64,000 nucleotides of DNA from Bubalus kerabau (GCF_029407905.1 NC_073642.1:8990001-9054000); one strand, 5' to 3'. Shown: positions 20,050-32,070, numbered from the stretch's first letter. Translations and numbers: made by a program. Notes: generated by a model from the letters alone, not told the origin.

Positions 20050-23000
20050 GCAGAGGACAGGGGCCAGTGGGTTTGTCCCAGGGAAGGCTGAGATGTGATC
20101 TAATTTACGTTTCCGAGTTTACTTCCTCACACTTTACTTTCTTATATCTTTCTCTGAACTTCTCCTTTAGAGTGTCCAGTGGTTTGTGATGATGAATCTG
20201 CTTGTATGTTCTCTGGTTTGTCATCTGCCTCCTCTTTCTCTCTAAGCTCCACCACACTGTCGAATTTGATCTCCACTGTGCTCAGGCCTAGGGAAGATTA
20301 TGGAACCTAGTGGGTCCTGGAGAAAACTGGAGTTGGCCTCCTCCTGAGCCCCGCGCTGGTCCCATCCCTGTCAGGTCACACTTTGGTGCCGACTAATGCT
20401 CTGCTGACTTGAACATTATGCCCTTCATGGCCCTTCAGCCCTGTCTCCACGTTCTTTCTTTCTTTTTCTTTTTTTTAAATGACATTGACCTGTTTGAAGC
20501 ATGTAGTAAGGCTGCTGTTCCTTCTCAGGTGTCGTGTCCGGAGGCAAATTTAAAGTCGGAGCCTTCCTGAGTGCCTTCCCTCAGTCCCCTCTTCCGATTC
20601 CTCCTCGCTTCCACGGTTTCTGTGCAAACGCTCTCGCTTCAGGAGGCGGCTCTTTTCCCATGTGGGCTCTGGGAAAAAACGTCTTTCTTCTCAGCTCTGC
20701 TTGTCAGACCTGAAGGCGCCTCCTGGCTTCTGGCAGAAAGACCTGGCTTCGGACGGGAATGATGCTGGTGGTTCCCTCTGCATCCCTTCCTCTGCCGACC
20801 GCCAGGGCCTCGGGTGAAGCCGGGTCCTCGGGTGGAGCCGTCCTCGGGTGGAGCCGCCCCGAGGAGCGGATCCGGGCTGGGACCCGCCTACCTTCTGCCT
20901 CCCTGGTGGTGTCTGCACAGTGTTGAAAACACTCCAGTGTGTGTTGTGTCACAAACGGCAGGGGGTTGGTGGGAACGCTGGGGCCCAGGGGATGTGCTCA
21001 CCCCCCAAGGAGAGCGGGTGCTGGAAGCTGTTACATCCTGCGGGGTGCGGGTGAGCACAGTGTCTCTGGAGGAGGGATGGGGCGTGCTGGGCCGCGGGGG
21101 CTCCGGGGCTCCCGGCTGCAGCAGGGACATCCCTGCAGGCAGTCTTCTGTGTGGTCCTTGCCGGTTTAGGAAAGAAAGAAGACACTTCTGTTCTGATGTT
21201 TGATGCCTGGGGAGGTGGCAGGAGAGCCATGCTTGAGTCTGAAGTTCAGATCTTGATTCTGTCTCTGACATCATGGGGCTGGAAGTACTCCTGAGCCGCT
21301 TCCGTGTTCAAAGTTGGCACCAATGTCAGAGAATGTGTCTAATGGGCATCGTGTTTGCCCACAGTTGGTGTCTCTGAAGCGCGGTGTCCTTGCCTGCTCT
21401 GCCTCCTGGCCGCCTTTCTACTCGCTCCTCTGCAGGGGGATGGGGAGAGACCCAGCAGGAGGCCCGGGTGCTGGGTATGCTGCCGGGACCCAGGCCCGCG
21501 TGGGCACGGTCATCCGTGGGCTCCCGCTGCCCTGCCACCTTTGACTTTCGCTGTTTGGCACTGTTTGCAGGGTACCCAGGACTTGCTATGGACCTGGCCT
21601 AGGAAGACGTACAGAAACGGAAGTGATCTCTGTCCTGCAGCAGACTGAGATCCTGCTCACCATTTTCGAGGAATAGAAGGCACAGGACCCACCTTGGCCA
21701 CAGGGGAAGCCCTGGGTGGATCGGGAGGAGAGCGGGCAAGGGGCGGGGTGGGTAGCAGCCTTTACTGTGGTTTCAACGGAGGCAATGCTTGAGGCAGAGT
21801 GTGCGGCCTTGGGCTGGCTAGAGTCATTTCAGTGCCCCGGGCATGTGGGCTGATCGTCTGAGGCCTGGCCCTGCAGCAGGTGGGGCGGCTGCAGAGTGAG
21901 TCTGAGTGGAGCGCCAATAGGGTGGTTGAGGGCGTGCCGTCTGGATTGGCCGGTCTTCCAGTGTTGTGAAATTGCTGTTCATCTGGAGGAAATGGTGAAC
22001 CCTGGAAGGGACAGGCCCTCCAGGGTCAGCAAGGCCAGAGATGTCAGGGCCTCAGGAGACAGAAATTGAGTGACAAGCTCAGTCGGGAGGCCTTCCGTCC
22101 CCAGGAAGGAGGAAGACCTGCCTTTGAGGATCTCAACCCAGCCAGGCTGTGCTCTGGCCCCTCAAGGCCACAGCTTGTTTGTGGTCTTCAAGAATGCACA
22201 TTTCCTGGCCACAGATAAAAACTTGCTGTGGGCGTTTCATTCAGAGATGCTTCTGGTGTCGCGCCAATCCTGGCAGGCAGAGCGGGCCGCACCGGTGCCT
22301 TGGGCAGAGCCCTTCCTCCTTTTCTTGCTCAATCATCAGCCAGGCGGTAGCCAGGGATGATGGCCTCAGATGGGCTGGCGAGGCCCAGGAAACAGTGACC
22401 CTGTGGAAGAGGGCAGCAGCATGGTGAGGGTGCCTTGCCTTGTGTCTCACCTGAGTTTCTGTCCTTTCCGCTGGCAACTCGGCAGGAGAGGCAAGAACTG
22501 TATGGACTCTGGAATGGCAGAGGTCAGAGTTTACCAGCTTTTGTTTGCAGCTGGCAGTGAGACCATTCTAGGTCACCAGCTCCGGGGTAGGGCAATAGAA
22601 TCGAGTGACCTCGAACATTAGTGTGCGCACAGGCGTGTGCAGGGGTAAGTGTGTGCGCACAGGCCATGGGGTGGTCAGACCTTTGTGGGTTCTCGGGATG
22701 AGGGTGAAGGTCACTCCGGGGCTCCCATGAGTGCACGCCCAGCACGGGAAAGACAGACCCCTCTTTCTCAGCTCTCTGACCAGGAAGGAGGGGCTCCTGA
22801 TTAGCAGTGATGTGGCCCAGTGTCTGGGAGTGGGGTCTGGCTTGATAGCATCAGTGGTCTTGGATTGAGGACATTTTAGAGGAGTTCAGAGACTTGGGTG
22901 GGAGACCACAGCCTGTCCGCTGAGCCAGAATGACTAATGGCCCTTCATCCAGCCTTAGGTTTCCCAGAGACTGTGTGAGGCCTCCTTCCCTCACCCTCCG

Positions 23001-23160
23001 TTCCTCCCTCTTGCCTTCCCTTCCCTGATTCCCTTCCTCCCTCCTGCACCATCCGTGAACCAGTCACGTATCACGGGCACTGGGCATGAAACAGCGGACA
23101 AGGAAAAGCCCAGTGCCTTCCTGGCTGGGGTGATGATCCAGACCAGGTTTTTCGGTCTCA
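20050..23160. other. Long largely unique region
   Basis: About 3 kb without a repeat I can name, apart from a poly-T/pyrimidine run near 20455-20480. GC content rises around 20800-21600. Overlapping open frames occur but have no recognised domain, and no convincing exon with splice boundaries could be defined by eye. Confidence 0.45.
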
Positions 23161-23164
23161 CGCG

Positions 23165-23250
23165 TGGGGCTGGATGAATCTTTGTGGTGGGGCCTCTGTG
23201 CCCTGGAAGGTGTTTAGCAGCATCCCGGGCTCTACCTGGAAGACCCAGTG
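23165..23250 (-). mobile_element. MER5A-like fragment
   Basis: Antisense words GGTGTTTAGCAGCATCCC and GGGCTCTACCTGGA correspond to the middle of MER5A. Termini are missing. Confidence 0.6.
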
Positions 23251-23254
23251 TTCC

Positions 23255-24465
23255 TGGGTGACCTGGCAGCCCCACTCCTGGAGCACGAAGGGCCTCGATG
23301 GCATCTGTCCAGGGTCACCTCCTGTTCACATTCAGGCCAGTGGAGCTGGCAGATGGTGCTGAGTTTGTTCCTGGCGAGAAAGTGATTGACCACGGGTCCC
23401 CAAATAAAACGCCAGTCCAGGAGAGGACCTGTCTTAATAATGCGGGCAGGATTGTCATGGAAGCTGTTAATTGGCATCACCTGAGAAGGTAGGTGGAGGC
23501 ATCCGTGAATAAGATTAAGAACAAAAGGACCTGCCCTGTGAGTCTGTTTTGGCCTTTCCTTCACCTTGAAATAACAGTGTGTAGGAGAAAGTATTCATTT
23601 GCTAGCAGACTGACCATCTGAATTCTGTCTACTTTTTGCATAAACCTCGAATTCCCTCCGGGTTTCCCAGGCCCCTTGAAGGGGAGGCAAAGGAGAGTGT
23701 GCAAATGGATTTCCTTGTGCCTCATCCAGGGGGCCAGCCTCAGCTTTGCCAGGTGTCTGGCTGCATCTTGAGCTTGGTAAAGGCATGTCCATATGCTCCC
23801 TGTGATGTCCAACAGAAGAGGACCGTCTGATTCAAGAATCCTTTACAGGAGATGCTGTCAACACCCGCTGCATGACTCTCCCCATGTCCAGCTGGGTTTC
23901 TTTCTCTTTGCTCAGCTCCAAAGTGTTGATGGGTCAATCAATGCTGTGCTTGCAATTTTATCTCAGCTGGGAGTTCTGATGGGCGCCTGTGTGCCCGTGT
24001 GCATACGTGCGTGTGAGCGCGCTCCTTGGTCGACACATACTCGGTTAAAGTGCTACAAGATGCCGCTGGAAAGGATTTCGTCTTGCTCATTTCAGTGTCA
24101 AAAGAGGCTGTGCCTGCTTCAAGTTGCTCAGGTGCTCAAGGATGATTACAAGCATTTTCGAAAGCAAGACGTGAAAATGGAAACTTCTTAGTGTAACAAG
24201 ATACGCTTTGGCCATTTCAGTCATTGAAATGATGTTAGGAAACCCCTTTAAGTGAAATCCAGGACACCATTCTTGAGAAGATGTTTTTGAAAAAGGAAAC
24301 CTGTACTCTCCACCCAAACTAACAATGGTGATGGTGTTCACGATGCCAGTGACAGAGCCACATAATTTCCATTTGCAAAGGCCTTCAGGTCCCTCTCAGT
24401 CATTCAGTCTCCAAACCTTAGAATCAACTTTTTGATCGCTCTTTTCTAACTTCTCGTCATCAGCC
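23255..24465. other. Unassigned DNA
   Basis: No repeat or supported gene recognised. Confidence 0.4.
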
Positions 24466-24469
24466 AGTT

Positions 24470-24790
24470 ACCCAGAATCCATACCCAGATTCCATCGTTC
24501 ATCACAGTTTACACCACCCTCATCCAGCCACTCACGTGTCTTCCCTAAACCTTGGCAAGGGCTGTCTACCAGGTCTCCTTATTTCCTTCACTCTGTCATT
24601 CACTCTCTCCAGGACTCCTGCAGGAGCCTCTTCTCTGGACTCACTTTTCATTTTTGTTCACGTCCTCACCAATTTCTGGAGACACCTTTGTGCATGATGT
24701 CTACAGTGCACATCTGATCATGTTCACTCCTTGCTTAAAATCCCGGCTTGCCCTCCCACCAAGGGCTGTGTCATGCCCTGCCTTCCTCTG
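24470..24790. mobile_element. Possible L2 3' fragment
   Basis: The words CACATCTGATCATGTTCACTC and, downstream, CTTGCTTAAAATCCCGGC, read in pieces, resemble the conserved L2 end (ATCTGATCATGTCACTCCC...CTTAAAACCC). Orientation was not assigned and divergence is high. Confidence 0.5.
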
Positions 24791-24794
24791 TGGC

Positions 24795-25420
24795 GCCTGG
24801 GACTCTGGGCCGCAGCCCTCATCTGCTCCTGCGAGTCTTGAAGTCACGTGATGTTCTGCAGCCCCGTCACACCAGGCACTCCCCCGCCTTAGCATCCTGC
24901 TCCTGTTTGCCTTTAGCAGGTGTGTTGAAGGACAGGGGAAGGGGAAGCAGAACAGTGGGGGCCCCGTGAATGTAAGTCCCGAGAGTCAGAGACATTTGGG
25001 GAGCACTGAACTTTACAGCTGGTGAGGAATGGGGTCCCCAGCCAATTTTATGTGAGCCTCAGAGGACCTATATACTCTGAATCTAGGCAGAGATTCTGAA
25101 ACCAAGGAGCTAATTAAACTCCCTACTGATCTTGACCTGGAAGGCGAGGCCTTGTCCTGAGTCCCCCGTAAGCCCAGCAGCACCAGGACCCGTGCTGCTA
25201 CTGAGAACTCACAGCGGTCCTTGGCGGAGGAAGGCACCCAGAGGAATTTCTGCTTCTCTGTGCATTTTAAAGGCACTTTCAAATGAGGGAAAGAAGCGCT
25301 TTGTCTCCTCTATGCAAGAAGCCAAATTCTCCGAGGCAGTCCGTCCTATTTCTGCTCAACACAGACGGTATTGTGGGTGGCGTGCGTGCTCATTAGAATG
25401 AGTACGGTTGGTTGTTTTTT
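24795..25420. other. Unassigned DNA
   Basis: No repeat or exon recognised. Confidence 0.4.
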
Positions 25421-25424
25421 CAAA

Positions 25425-25500
25425 CTTTTAAAATTGAAGTACAGTTGATTTACAATGTTGTGTTAATTTTTGCTGTACAACAGAGTGATTTTCTGACCCG
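25425..25500 (-). mobile_element. Artiodactyl-type L1 3' end fragment
   Basis: Antisense words AAATTGAAGTACAGTTGATT and ACAATGTTGTGTTAATTT, followed by TGCTGTACAACAGAGTGATT, are those of the L1 3' end that often contains GTGATTCA. A separate, short copy next to the larger one beginning at 25605. Confidence 0.75.
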
Positions 25501-25696
25501 TTGAATGTTTTGACAAAAATTTTAAAGGCACAGAACAAAGATAAAACAAGAGAGCAGTTAGCAAATTCAGAGCTCCTTACCCTTTGCTAAATGCAAAATA
25601 GCGGCCTTTTTTTTTCTTCCAAATCGAAATATAGTGGATTTACAATATTGCATTAGTTTCAGATATACAGCAAAATGACACAGTTATATATATATT

Positions 25697-25895
25697 TGTT
25701 GTTGTTTAGATGCTAATTCGTGTCTGATTCTTTTGTGACCCCATAGACTATACCTACTAGGCTTTTCTATCCAGGGGTTTTCCAGGCAAAAACTGCAGTG
25801 GATTGCCATTTCCTCCTCCAGGGGACCTTCCTGAACCAGGGATCAAACCCATATCTCCTGCATTGCAGGTGGATGCTTTACTGACTGAGCCACGT
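25697..25895 (-). mobile_element. Bov-tA SINE, left arm of a head-to-head pair
   Basis: Antisense copy from GTTGTTGTTTAGATGC to CTGACTGAGCCACGTGG. It lacks the last dozen bases of the tRNA-like head, where the plus-strand copy begins at once. Confidence 0.92.
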
Positions 25896-26105
25896 GGGGC
25901 TTCCCTGGAGGCTAAGTGGTATAGAATCCGCCTGCCAGTGCAGGAGATGTGGGTTCAATCCCTGGGTCAGGAAGGTCCCCTGGAGGAGGAAATGGCAACT
26001 CACTCCAGTATTCTTTCCTGGAGAATCCCATGGACAGAGGAGCCTGGTGGGCTACAGTCCATAGGGTCGCAAAGAGTTGGACACGACTGAAGCTACTGAG
26101 CACAA
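25896..26105 (+). mobile_element. Bov-tA SINE, right arm of a head-to-head pair
   Basis: It starts GGGGCTTCCCTGGAGGC, has B box GGTTCAATCCCTGGG, body GGAGGAGGAAATGGCAACTC and end GGACACGACTGAAGC. With the neighbouring antisense copy it makes an inverted repeat of about 200-bp arms and practically no spacer. Confidence 0.94.
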
Positions 26106-26108
26106 GTG

Positions 26109-26153
26109 CGCACACACACACACACACACATACACACACACACACACACACAC
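26109..26153 (+). repeat. (CA)n microsatellite at a SINE tail
   Basis: CA run with one TA interruption directly after the Bov-tA end, the usual place for microsatellites seeded by this SINE. Confidence 0.95.
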
Positions 26154-26535
26154 GTATAACATATATATTTCAGATTATTTTCCATTATAGATTATAAGAT
26201 ATTGAATATAATCCACTGTGCTATACAGTAAATCCTTGTTGCTTATCTATTTTATGTATAGTAATTTGTATCTGTTAATCCCATGCTCCTAATTTATGCC
26301 CCCCTATCTTTTTTCCCTTTTGTAACCATAAGTTTGCTTTCTATGTCTGTGAGTCTAGTTTTGTTTTGTATATAGATTCAGTTGTATTATTTTTTAGATT
26401 CTACATATAAGTAATATGATATATAATATTTGTCTTTCTGTATCTGACTTGCTTTACTTAATGACAATCTCTAGGTCTATCCATACTACTGAAAATGGCA
26501 AAAATTAATTTTTTATGACTGAGTAGTATTCTATT

Positions 26536-26762
26536 GGCCTTCCCAGGTGGCTCAGAGGTAAAAGAATCCACCTCCCAATGCAGGAGTCACAGGAGATGTG
26601 GGTTCGGTCCCTGTGTTGGGAAGATCTCCTGAAGGAGGAAATGGAAACCCTCTCCAGTCTTCTTGCTGGGATTCCATGGACAGAAGAGCTTGGCAGACTA
26701 CACAGTCCATGGGGTCACAAAGAGTGGGACACGACTGAGTGGCTGAGCATGCACACACACAA
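26536..26762 (+). mobile_element. Bov-tA SINE
   Basis: Head GGCCTTCCCAGGTGGCTCAG, a 9-11-bp duplication near the B box (CAGGAGTCACAGGAGATGTG), body GGAAGATCTCCTGAAGG, and tail GCATGCACACACACAAG. Flanks GTATTCTATT and GAATTCCATC are a diverged target duplication that also restores the L1 reading across the insertion. Confidence 0.93.
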
Positions 26763-27159
26763 GAATTCCATCATATATGTGTATATATATTTGTGTATCC
26801 TATATATATAATCTGCATATAAGCATATATATCTCACATCTTAAGCCAGTTTTCTGAACTTGGGTTATTTTCATGTCTTGGCTATTATAAATGATGTTGC
26901 TGTGAAACATTGGGGTGAATATATCTTTTCAAATTAGAATTTTCATTTTTTTCCCAGATGTATACCCAGGGGTGGGATTGCTGGATCATATGGTAACCTT
27001 ATTTTTAGATTTTTAAGGAACCTCCATATTATTCTGCATGGTGGTTGCACTAATTTGCATTCCCATCAACAGTGTAGGAGGGTTCCCCTTCCTTCACACC
27101 CTCTCCAGCATTTATTATTTGTATATTTTGGATGATAGCCATGCTAAATGTAAAACAAA

Positions 27160-27655
27160 GCTGCCTTCTGCACCCACCCCCTTCCACTCTGAGTTTGCAG
27201 GTATTGGGAGGGACCTGATGCTTTTGCCTTCCAGTTGTGTCTGTCGCCATTGGTCAGGTTTGAGTGGAGCTTCCTAGGCGTCTACTTCATTCCAGTGTAT
27301 GGTGCTCATTAGTGAGATCCACAGAATATTTCCCTTTTCTCCTACTCTGTGCATATGCTGAGATTGCACTTCCTGGCTCCCTGGAGGTTGGGTGGTGCCA
27401 AGTGATTAGTTCAAGCTAATGGTTGTGGTTCACCCACGGAGGGGACATTTTATTGCCAGTATGAGACCCTCCAGGGCTTGCTTTCTTCTTGGCATTGGTG
27501 ATCAGCACCATTTGAGATGCCAATTGTTCAGAAAGCCTTGATCTCTGAGGAGTCCCCTTGCTGACCTGCAAGGAATATGTGACATGATTTTTAACCCACT
27601 GAGGTTTTGGAGCTGTTTGTTACTGCAGCACAACCTAGCATTCCCTGACTGATAC
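27160..27655 (+). mobile_element. Old MaLR LTR (MLT1-like)
   Basis: The right part reads CTGAGGTTTTGGAGCTG, TTTGTTACTGCAGCACAACC and CCCTGACTGATACA, the characteristic MLT1-type 3' end. The left part (for example CTCCCTGGAGGTTGGGTGG, CACGGAGGGGACATTTT) is in keeping but diverged. Left boundary approximate. Confidence 0.6.
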
Positions 27656-27937
27656 ATAGTGTTGGCATTTTGCGCAACCTAATATTTGTTGTAACTTCAC
27701 TTACACAGAGGCAATATGTTTGCCTTTCCTGGTTTACCAGTTTACATTCCTTGAGAGAATTTTCACTGATGATCTATTGGATGCTTAGAATTTACTGTCC
27801 TTTGCAAGATTTGGAAAAGAGTTGTACTCTATTTTTGGCCACTCAGCCCAGTGGTCTGATAACCACACTTTGTGTGGTTAATCTTTCTGTCTTGATAACA
27901 GATACCCCAGCTTTGGATAAGCTACTCCATGGCAGAG

Positions 27938-28130
27938 CTTGGTTAATGTTGATAATGACTACAACTTAGTGAGTGCTGACCATGTACCAGGCAATGAGCA
28001 TATCTTGTTTCTGATTCTCTGCATAGGCCTTATTCTCAATGATAACTTTGAGGGGCAAAGAGGCTAGCTACCTTGCTTGAACTCACTTTGCTAATGGAAC
28101 CAAGATTTGCATACAACTCAGGATGTAAAA
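27938..28130 (+). mobile_element. MIR SINE
   Basis: Core words TAGTGAGTGCTGACCATGTA and CCAGGCAATGAGCATAT, then GAGGGGCAAAGAGGCTAG. An ancient tRNA-derived mammalian SINE. The 3' part is worn. Confidence 0.7.
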
Positions 28131-28254
28131 GTCAACCTTTTTATTTCATCTAGCCTCTTCTTTGCAAAATTTCCAGGAAAAGGGTAAAAGGTCCCTTTTT
28201 CTTAGGGCTATTATCCTTGAAGATTTAGTAGTTTGATGTTCTTTCTTTAGTTGG

Positions 28255-28345
28255 ATGCTATATTTTCATTCGTCCACTCATATTCACACACTCATTTATA
28301 AATTTGTTCACTCACTCATTCATTCATCTGTTCAATAGGCTTTTT
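28255..28345. repeat. ATTC-type low-complexity tract
   Basis: Imperfect TCATTCAT/CACTCATT repetition, about 90 bp. Confidence 0.65.
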
Positions 28346-28424
28346 TGAGTCTTTTAGGTGCTGGATTTCATTTGGGGCTGAGACTGAGATGTGACCAGGC
28401 TATGATTCTTACTCTCAATCAACT

Positions 28425-28700
28425 CTGAATATTCATTGGAAGGACTGAAGCTGGCTGAGGCTCCAATACTTTGGCCACCTGATGCGAAGAGCCAACTCAC
28501 TGGAAAAGACCCTGATGCTGGGAAAAACTGAAGGCAGGAGGAGAAGGGGACAACAGAGGAAGAGATGGTCGGATGGCATCACTGACTCAATGGACATGAG
28601 TTTGAGCAAGCTCCAGGAGATGGTGAAGGACAGGGAGGCCTCGTGTGCTGCAGCCCATGGGGGTGCAGAGTCAGACATGACTAAGTGACCAAACAGCCAC
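28425..28700 (+). mobile_element. BovB 3' end fragment
   Basis: Plus-strand BovB 3' region: GAATATTCATTGGAAGGACT, CCAATACTTTGGCCACCTGA, AAGACCCTGATGCTGGGAAA and GGACATGAGTTTGAGCAAGC, ending near ACATGACTAAGTGACC. 5'-truncated. Confidence 0.93.
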
Positions 28701-28704
28701 AGCA

Positions 28705-30990
28705 GCAGCTGGGCCCCTAGAGTCCATCCTCTCCCCCAGCAGGTGCTCGACTCCCTTTCTGTTCTCTTGTCCCCATCAATTACTGCTTCCCTATGTCTCT
28801 TACAAAGAAGGTTAGGTGGCCCTGCCTAAAGAAGCCTAGCGCTTTGGGGGCATAAATAGATTTTTTCCAGACTTTGGCCTGTCACTTGTTCTTAATGGCT
28901 TGGGGTTGGTTGCAGAACTCTTCTCCAGCAGGAAAAATGAGCAGGCCTCTCTGATTGTGGGCTCCTGAGACAGCTGGGGTAATTTGAGCAGAAACGGTTT
29001 TGCAGCTCTGGGGGAAAATGTAATTCTCGTGTATGAAAAGCATGAACCAGAGTTGCCATGTTCACTTCTTGTTTTTAAACCCCCCATAGGCCAAGTCACA
29101 TATCTGGGTCAGAGGGTCTATTGATTACCTGTCAGGGCCTGAGGTGCGGGTAATCAATAACACTAACCTACAGGAAAGGTGGCCTTGAATGCAGAAATCC
29201 CATCACGTTGACCCACTGTTTCTTTTGGTCTGTAAGTGCTTTGCAAGGAAGCAAAACTCTCCAAACTAGAGCCACAAACCTCCCTGATCCTGACCATGTT
29301 CCTTCAAGTCAAGGCTTTAGAAATGCTCCCTCTGAATGAATCAAAGGTGTTTGTTCTCTGGGTCCCTCAGCTCTAAAAACCCCATGGGGTTTGCATAGGG
29401 CGGGGTAGGGAAGAGACACATTGCAACAGAATTCCTCAGGAAGAAAGATGAAGAGGGATTTTGTCAGGAGGTCCCTAGGACCATAACCTTGACCTGTTTT
29501 TAATGTTCAATCAGGTGCTTAAAGCATAGCATTGAAAAATGCCCGCAGACCCATAGGACTAAGGAAGAGCTCTGTGGTGGAGGAGGCTGGCTTTTCCTGG
29601 GTCAGCGTCTGACACACCCTACCCTTTCCTTCTGGAGGGAAGTGTCACCTGGAGCAGGTGCTGGCTTCTTACCACGCTTCTGCCTGGGGGTCGGGTCCAG
29701 CATTTGTGTTGAGAAGAGCTGGTGGCACAGCAGCTGCCATGACTCATTTACCCAGCACCCAGTCCCCCTTCCTCCTCCTTCAGGGATCTCACGCCCCAGG
29801 GCCAGCTGTGGGCGGCGGAAGTGTGACTGCAGAATCCGTGCGTAGCGTCCCCTAGTGGCTGAGCTGAGTTGCGAGGGGAGCATGTGACCTCTGCTGGCCA
29901 ATGGGAGGAAAGTCTCAGGGTCCACAAGGGGAAGAGGGGCTCTCTTGTGGGATGAAGAGTCTACCTTCCAGTCCACCTGTTGGATAGCTGCTGCTGGCAG
30001 CCACCTTTCAGCTTCCTGGAGACTAGTGTCTTCATGAAGTTGACTATGGACAGCAGAGCACAATCCTCAAAGATATCGTTGAATTGAGAAACCAGTGCTC
30101 AACCTAGGCACCCTATTATACAAAGTTATCAATGTTTATATTTTAAAACCAGTTTGAGTCTGCATTGTCTGCTACTTAGAGTTGAAAACATCCAAACTGG
30201 GCAGATATCATGGTATAGCTATGATCCTGGATTGGGGTCGAATAATGCTGGTTAACATAAAACCCCACCATCTGGGCCACTGGATGTGGGAAGGGAGTTT
30301 GAATTACAGAAAGTCTGAAAAAAAGGTGTGTGTTACCCATAGGGAAGCCAGGGGGACTAATTACAGACCTCTTGATGGGGGGTGTTCCTGGGCGACATTC
30401 TGGGCAGCGACCGAGTGTGGGTGTCGGATGCCACAGACCAGGCTGGGCGAGTTGTTCAGAGTTCCACTCTTCACTGGTTTGTCATCCCACGAGTGATAGA
30501 AGTCACACGTAATGGTGCTTTACAGTGGTTTCTTCTCTAAAGAACAGCGGAGCCTCAGGTAGTCAGAGACCAGCATTCTAGCACCTTCAGTATCAAGAGC
30601 AACTCCTCCCTGGGAGCACAGGGAGAGAATGGAAGCTTCCGAGGGGCAAGGGAGGTAGTGATCCCAGTGCCTCTCACCTGCCCTCCGTAAGCCATCAGTG
30701 GGGTCTGCAGACTCCCAACCCCAGGCTTACAGAAAAGTGTGGTCTCCCCGGATGGGGCTCAGAAGTCTGTCTTTTCAGCAAGTGTTCCCAGGAGTTTTTA
30801 AAATTAATTAATTAATTATTTTGCAGATAAAGCCTTGGATAATTGCCTTGAGGGTTAGCAGTGACAGCGACAGTAGGAAAGCTGAAGATGACAGGGTCTT
30901 TTCTGGAAGGAAGAGGCTAAGAAACTTGACTGAGGGATTAACTGTGTGTGAGATGGAGGGGCAGAGGAGGGAGATAGCACATGTCGTTCC
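28705..30990. other. Long largely unique region
   Basis: No named repeat was recognised apart from a short (TTAA)n-like run at about 30801-30820. No supported exon. The 42-bp array begins immediately after. Confidence 0.45.
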
Positions 30991-31002
30991 AGAGTGCAAT
31001 GT

Positions 31003-31674
31003 GCATGTGTGGCTTGTGTGGTTACAGCACTGTGTACAACATGTATGTGTGTGACTTGTGTAATCATGGAACCACGTACAACGTGTACATGTGTGACTTG
31101 TGTAGTCACGGCACCGTGTACAACGTGTACATGTGTGACTTGTGTAGTCACGGCACTGTGTACAACGTGTACATGTGTGACTTGTATAATTACAGCACTG
31201 TGTACAACGTGTACATGTGTGACTTGTGTAGTCACGGCACCGTGTACAATGTGTACATGTGTGACTTGTGTAGTCACGGCACCGTGTACAACGTGTACAT
31301 GTGTGACTTGTGTAGTCACGGCACCGTGTACAACGTGTACATGTGTGACTTGTATAATTACAGCACTGTGTACAACGTGTACATGTGTGACTTGTGTAGT
31401 CACGGCACCATGTACAACGTGTACATGTGTGACTTGTATAGTCACGGCACCGTGTACAACGTGTACATGTGTGACTTGTGTAGTCACGGCACCGTGTACA
31501 ACATGTACATGTGTGACTTGTGTAGTCACGGCACCGTGTACAACGTGTACATGTGTGACTTGTGTAGTCACGGCACCGTGTACAACGTGTACATGTGTGA
31601 CTTGTGTAGTCACGGCACCGTGTACAACGTGTACATGTGTGACTTGTGTAGTCACGGCACCGTGTACAATGTGC
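31003..31674. repeat. 42-bp minisatellite, 16 units, with 168-bp higher-order period
   Basis: Sixteen contiguous units of exactly 42 bp; the standard unit begins ACATGTGTGACTTGTGTAGT and continues CACGGCACCGTGTACAACGT GT. Units 1, 5 and 9 (starts 31003, 31171, 31339) carry TTACAGCACTG in place of GTCACGGCACCG, so variants recur every fourth unit (168 bp). Each standard unit holds a perfect inverted repeat GTGACT-TGTGT-AGTCAC and the palindrome TGTACA. Since 42 is a multiple of three, frames stay open across the array on both strands (up to 273 codons). The predicted peptides are simple 14-residue repeats such as CDLCSHGTVYNVYM, which I regard as chance products. Confidence 0.96.
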
Positions 31675-31679
31675 ATCTA

Positions 31680-32070
31680 ACTTGGATTTGTCTCTGAGAA
31701 TGAGAAAGGTTACAGACTAGTTGTGACAGGAGCCGGGGGAATGTGGTGACAGGGTGGACGGTGAGACCCGGGATGGCGAGGTACAGTCCCCGTAGTGGTG
31801 ATTCTGCCAGTTGGGAATCTGCCCTTGACCCTGTGGCCCTGCGCTTATACAGGATAAGCCCTCCCAGGTGAAGCCTGAGTGGTGGACTCAGCATCTGCTA
31901 GGGCCACATTTCTGTAGGGGGAGGAAGAGACTCAAACAGGCTGGCTTCAGGCCCTGCAGCCTCACCCGACTTGCTCTAGAAATGTGAGTCCCCTAGGGAG
32001 GCCTGGACTCGGTGGGGCTGGCCAGGTCTGGGAAACAGCATGGGCCCTAACTTACATGGTGCATTTTTTT
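31680..32070. other. Unassigned DNA
   Basis: No repeat or exon recognised. Confidence 0.4.

Larger units (their letters stand above)
25605..27150 (-). mobile_element. Artiodactyl-type L1, antisense, broken by three SINEs
   Basis: The L1 3' region reads antisense in order across the interruptions: TAGTGGATTTACAATATTGC (25632), CAGATTATTTTCCATTATAG (26170), TTTAGATTCTACATATAAGT (26393), TGGCTATTATAAATGATGTT (26879), GGGATTGCTGGATCATATGG (26975) and CTCTCCAGCATTTATTATTT (27100). Bov-tA copies at 25697-26105 and 26536-26762 split it. The L1 is therefore older than those SINEs. It is 5'-truncated and has no coding capacity. Confidence 0.88.

Noticed and set aside
20814..21274. Overlapping open frames of about 130 codons on both strands in GC-rich DNA
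   Set aside because: Both strands are open together and composition-driven; no domain or splice boundary is seen.
31003..31674. Regular repeats considered as a CRISPR array
   Set aside because: The units are contiguous, without unique spacers, and the genome is mammalian.
30855..31676. A minus-strand 273-codon frame and plus-strand frames of 228-238 codons over the 42-bp array, looking like a repeat protein
   Set aside because: The unit length is a multiple of three, so any stop-free unit stays open in several frames on both strands at once. The peptides are simple 14-residue repeats with no conserved fold, and no promoter or splice evidence is visible.
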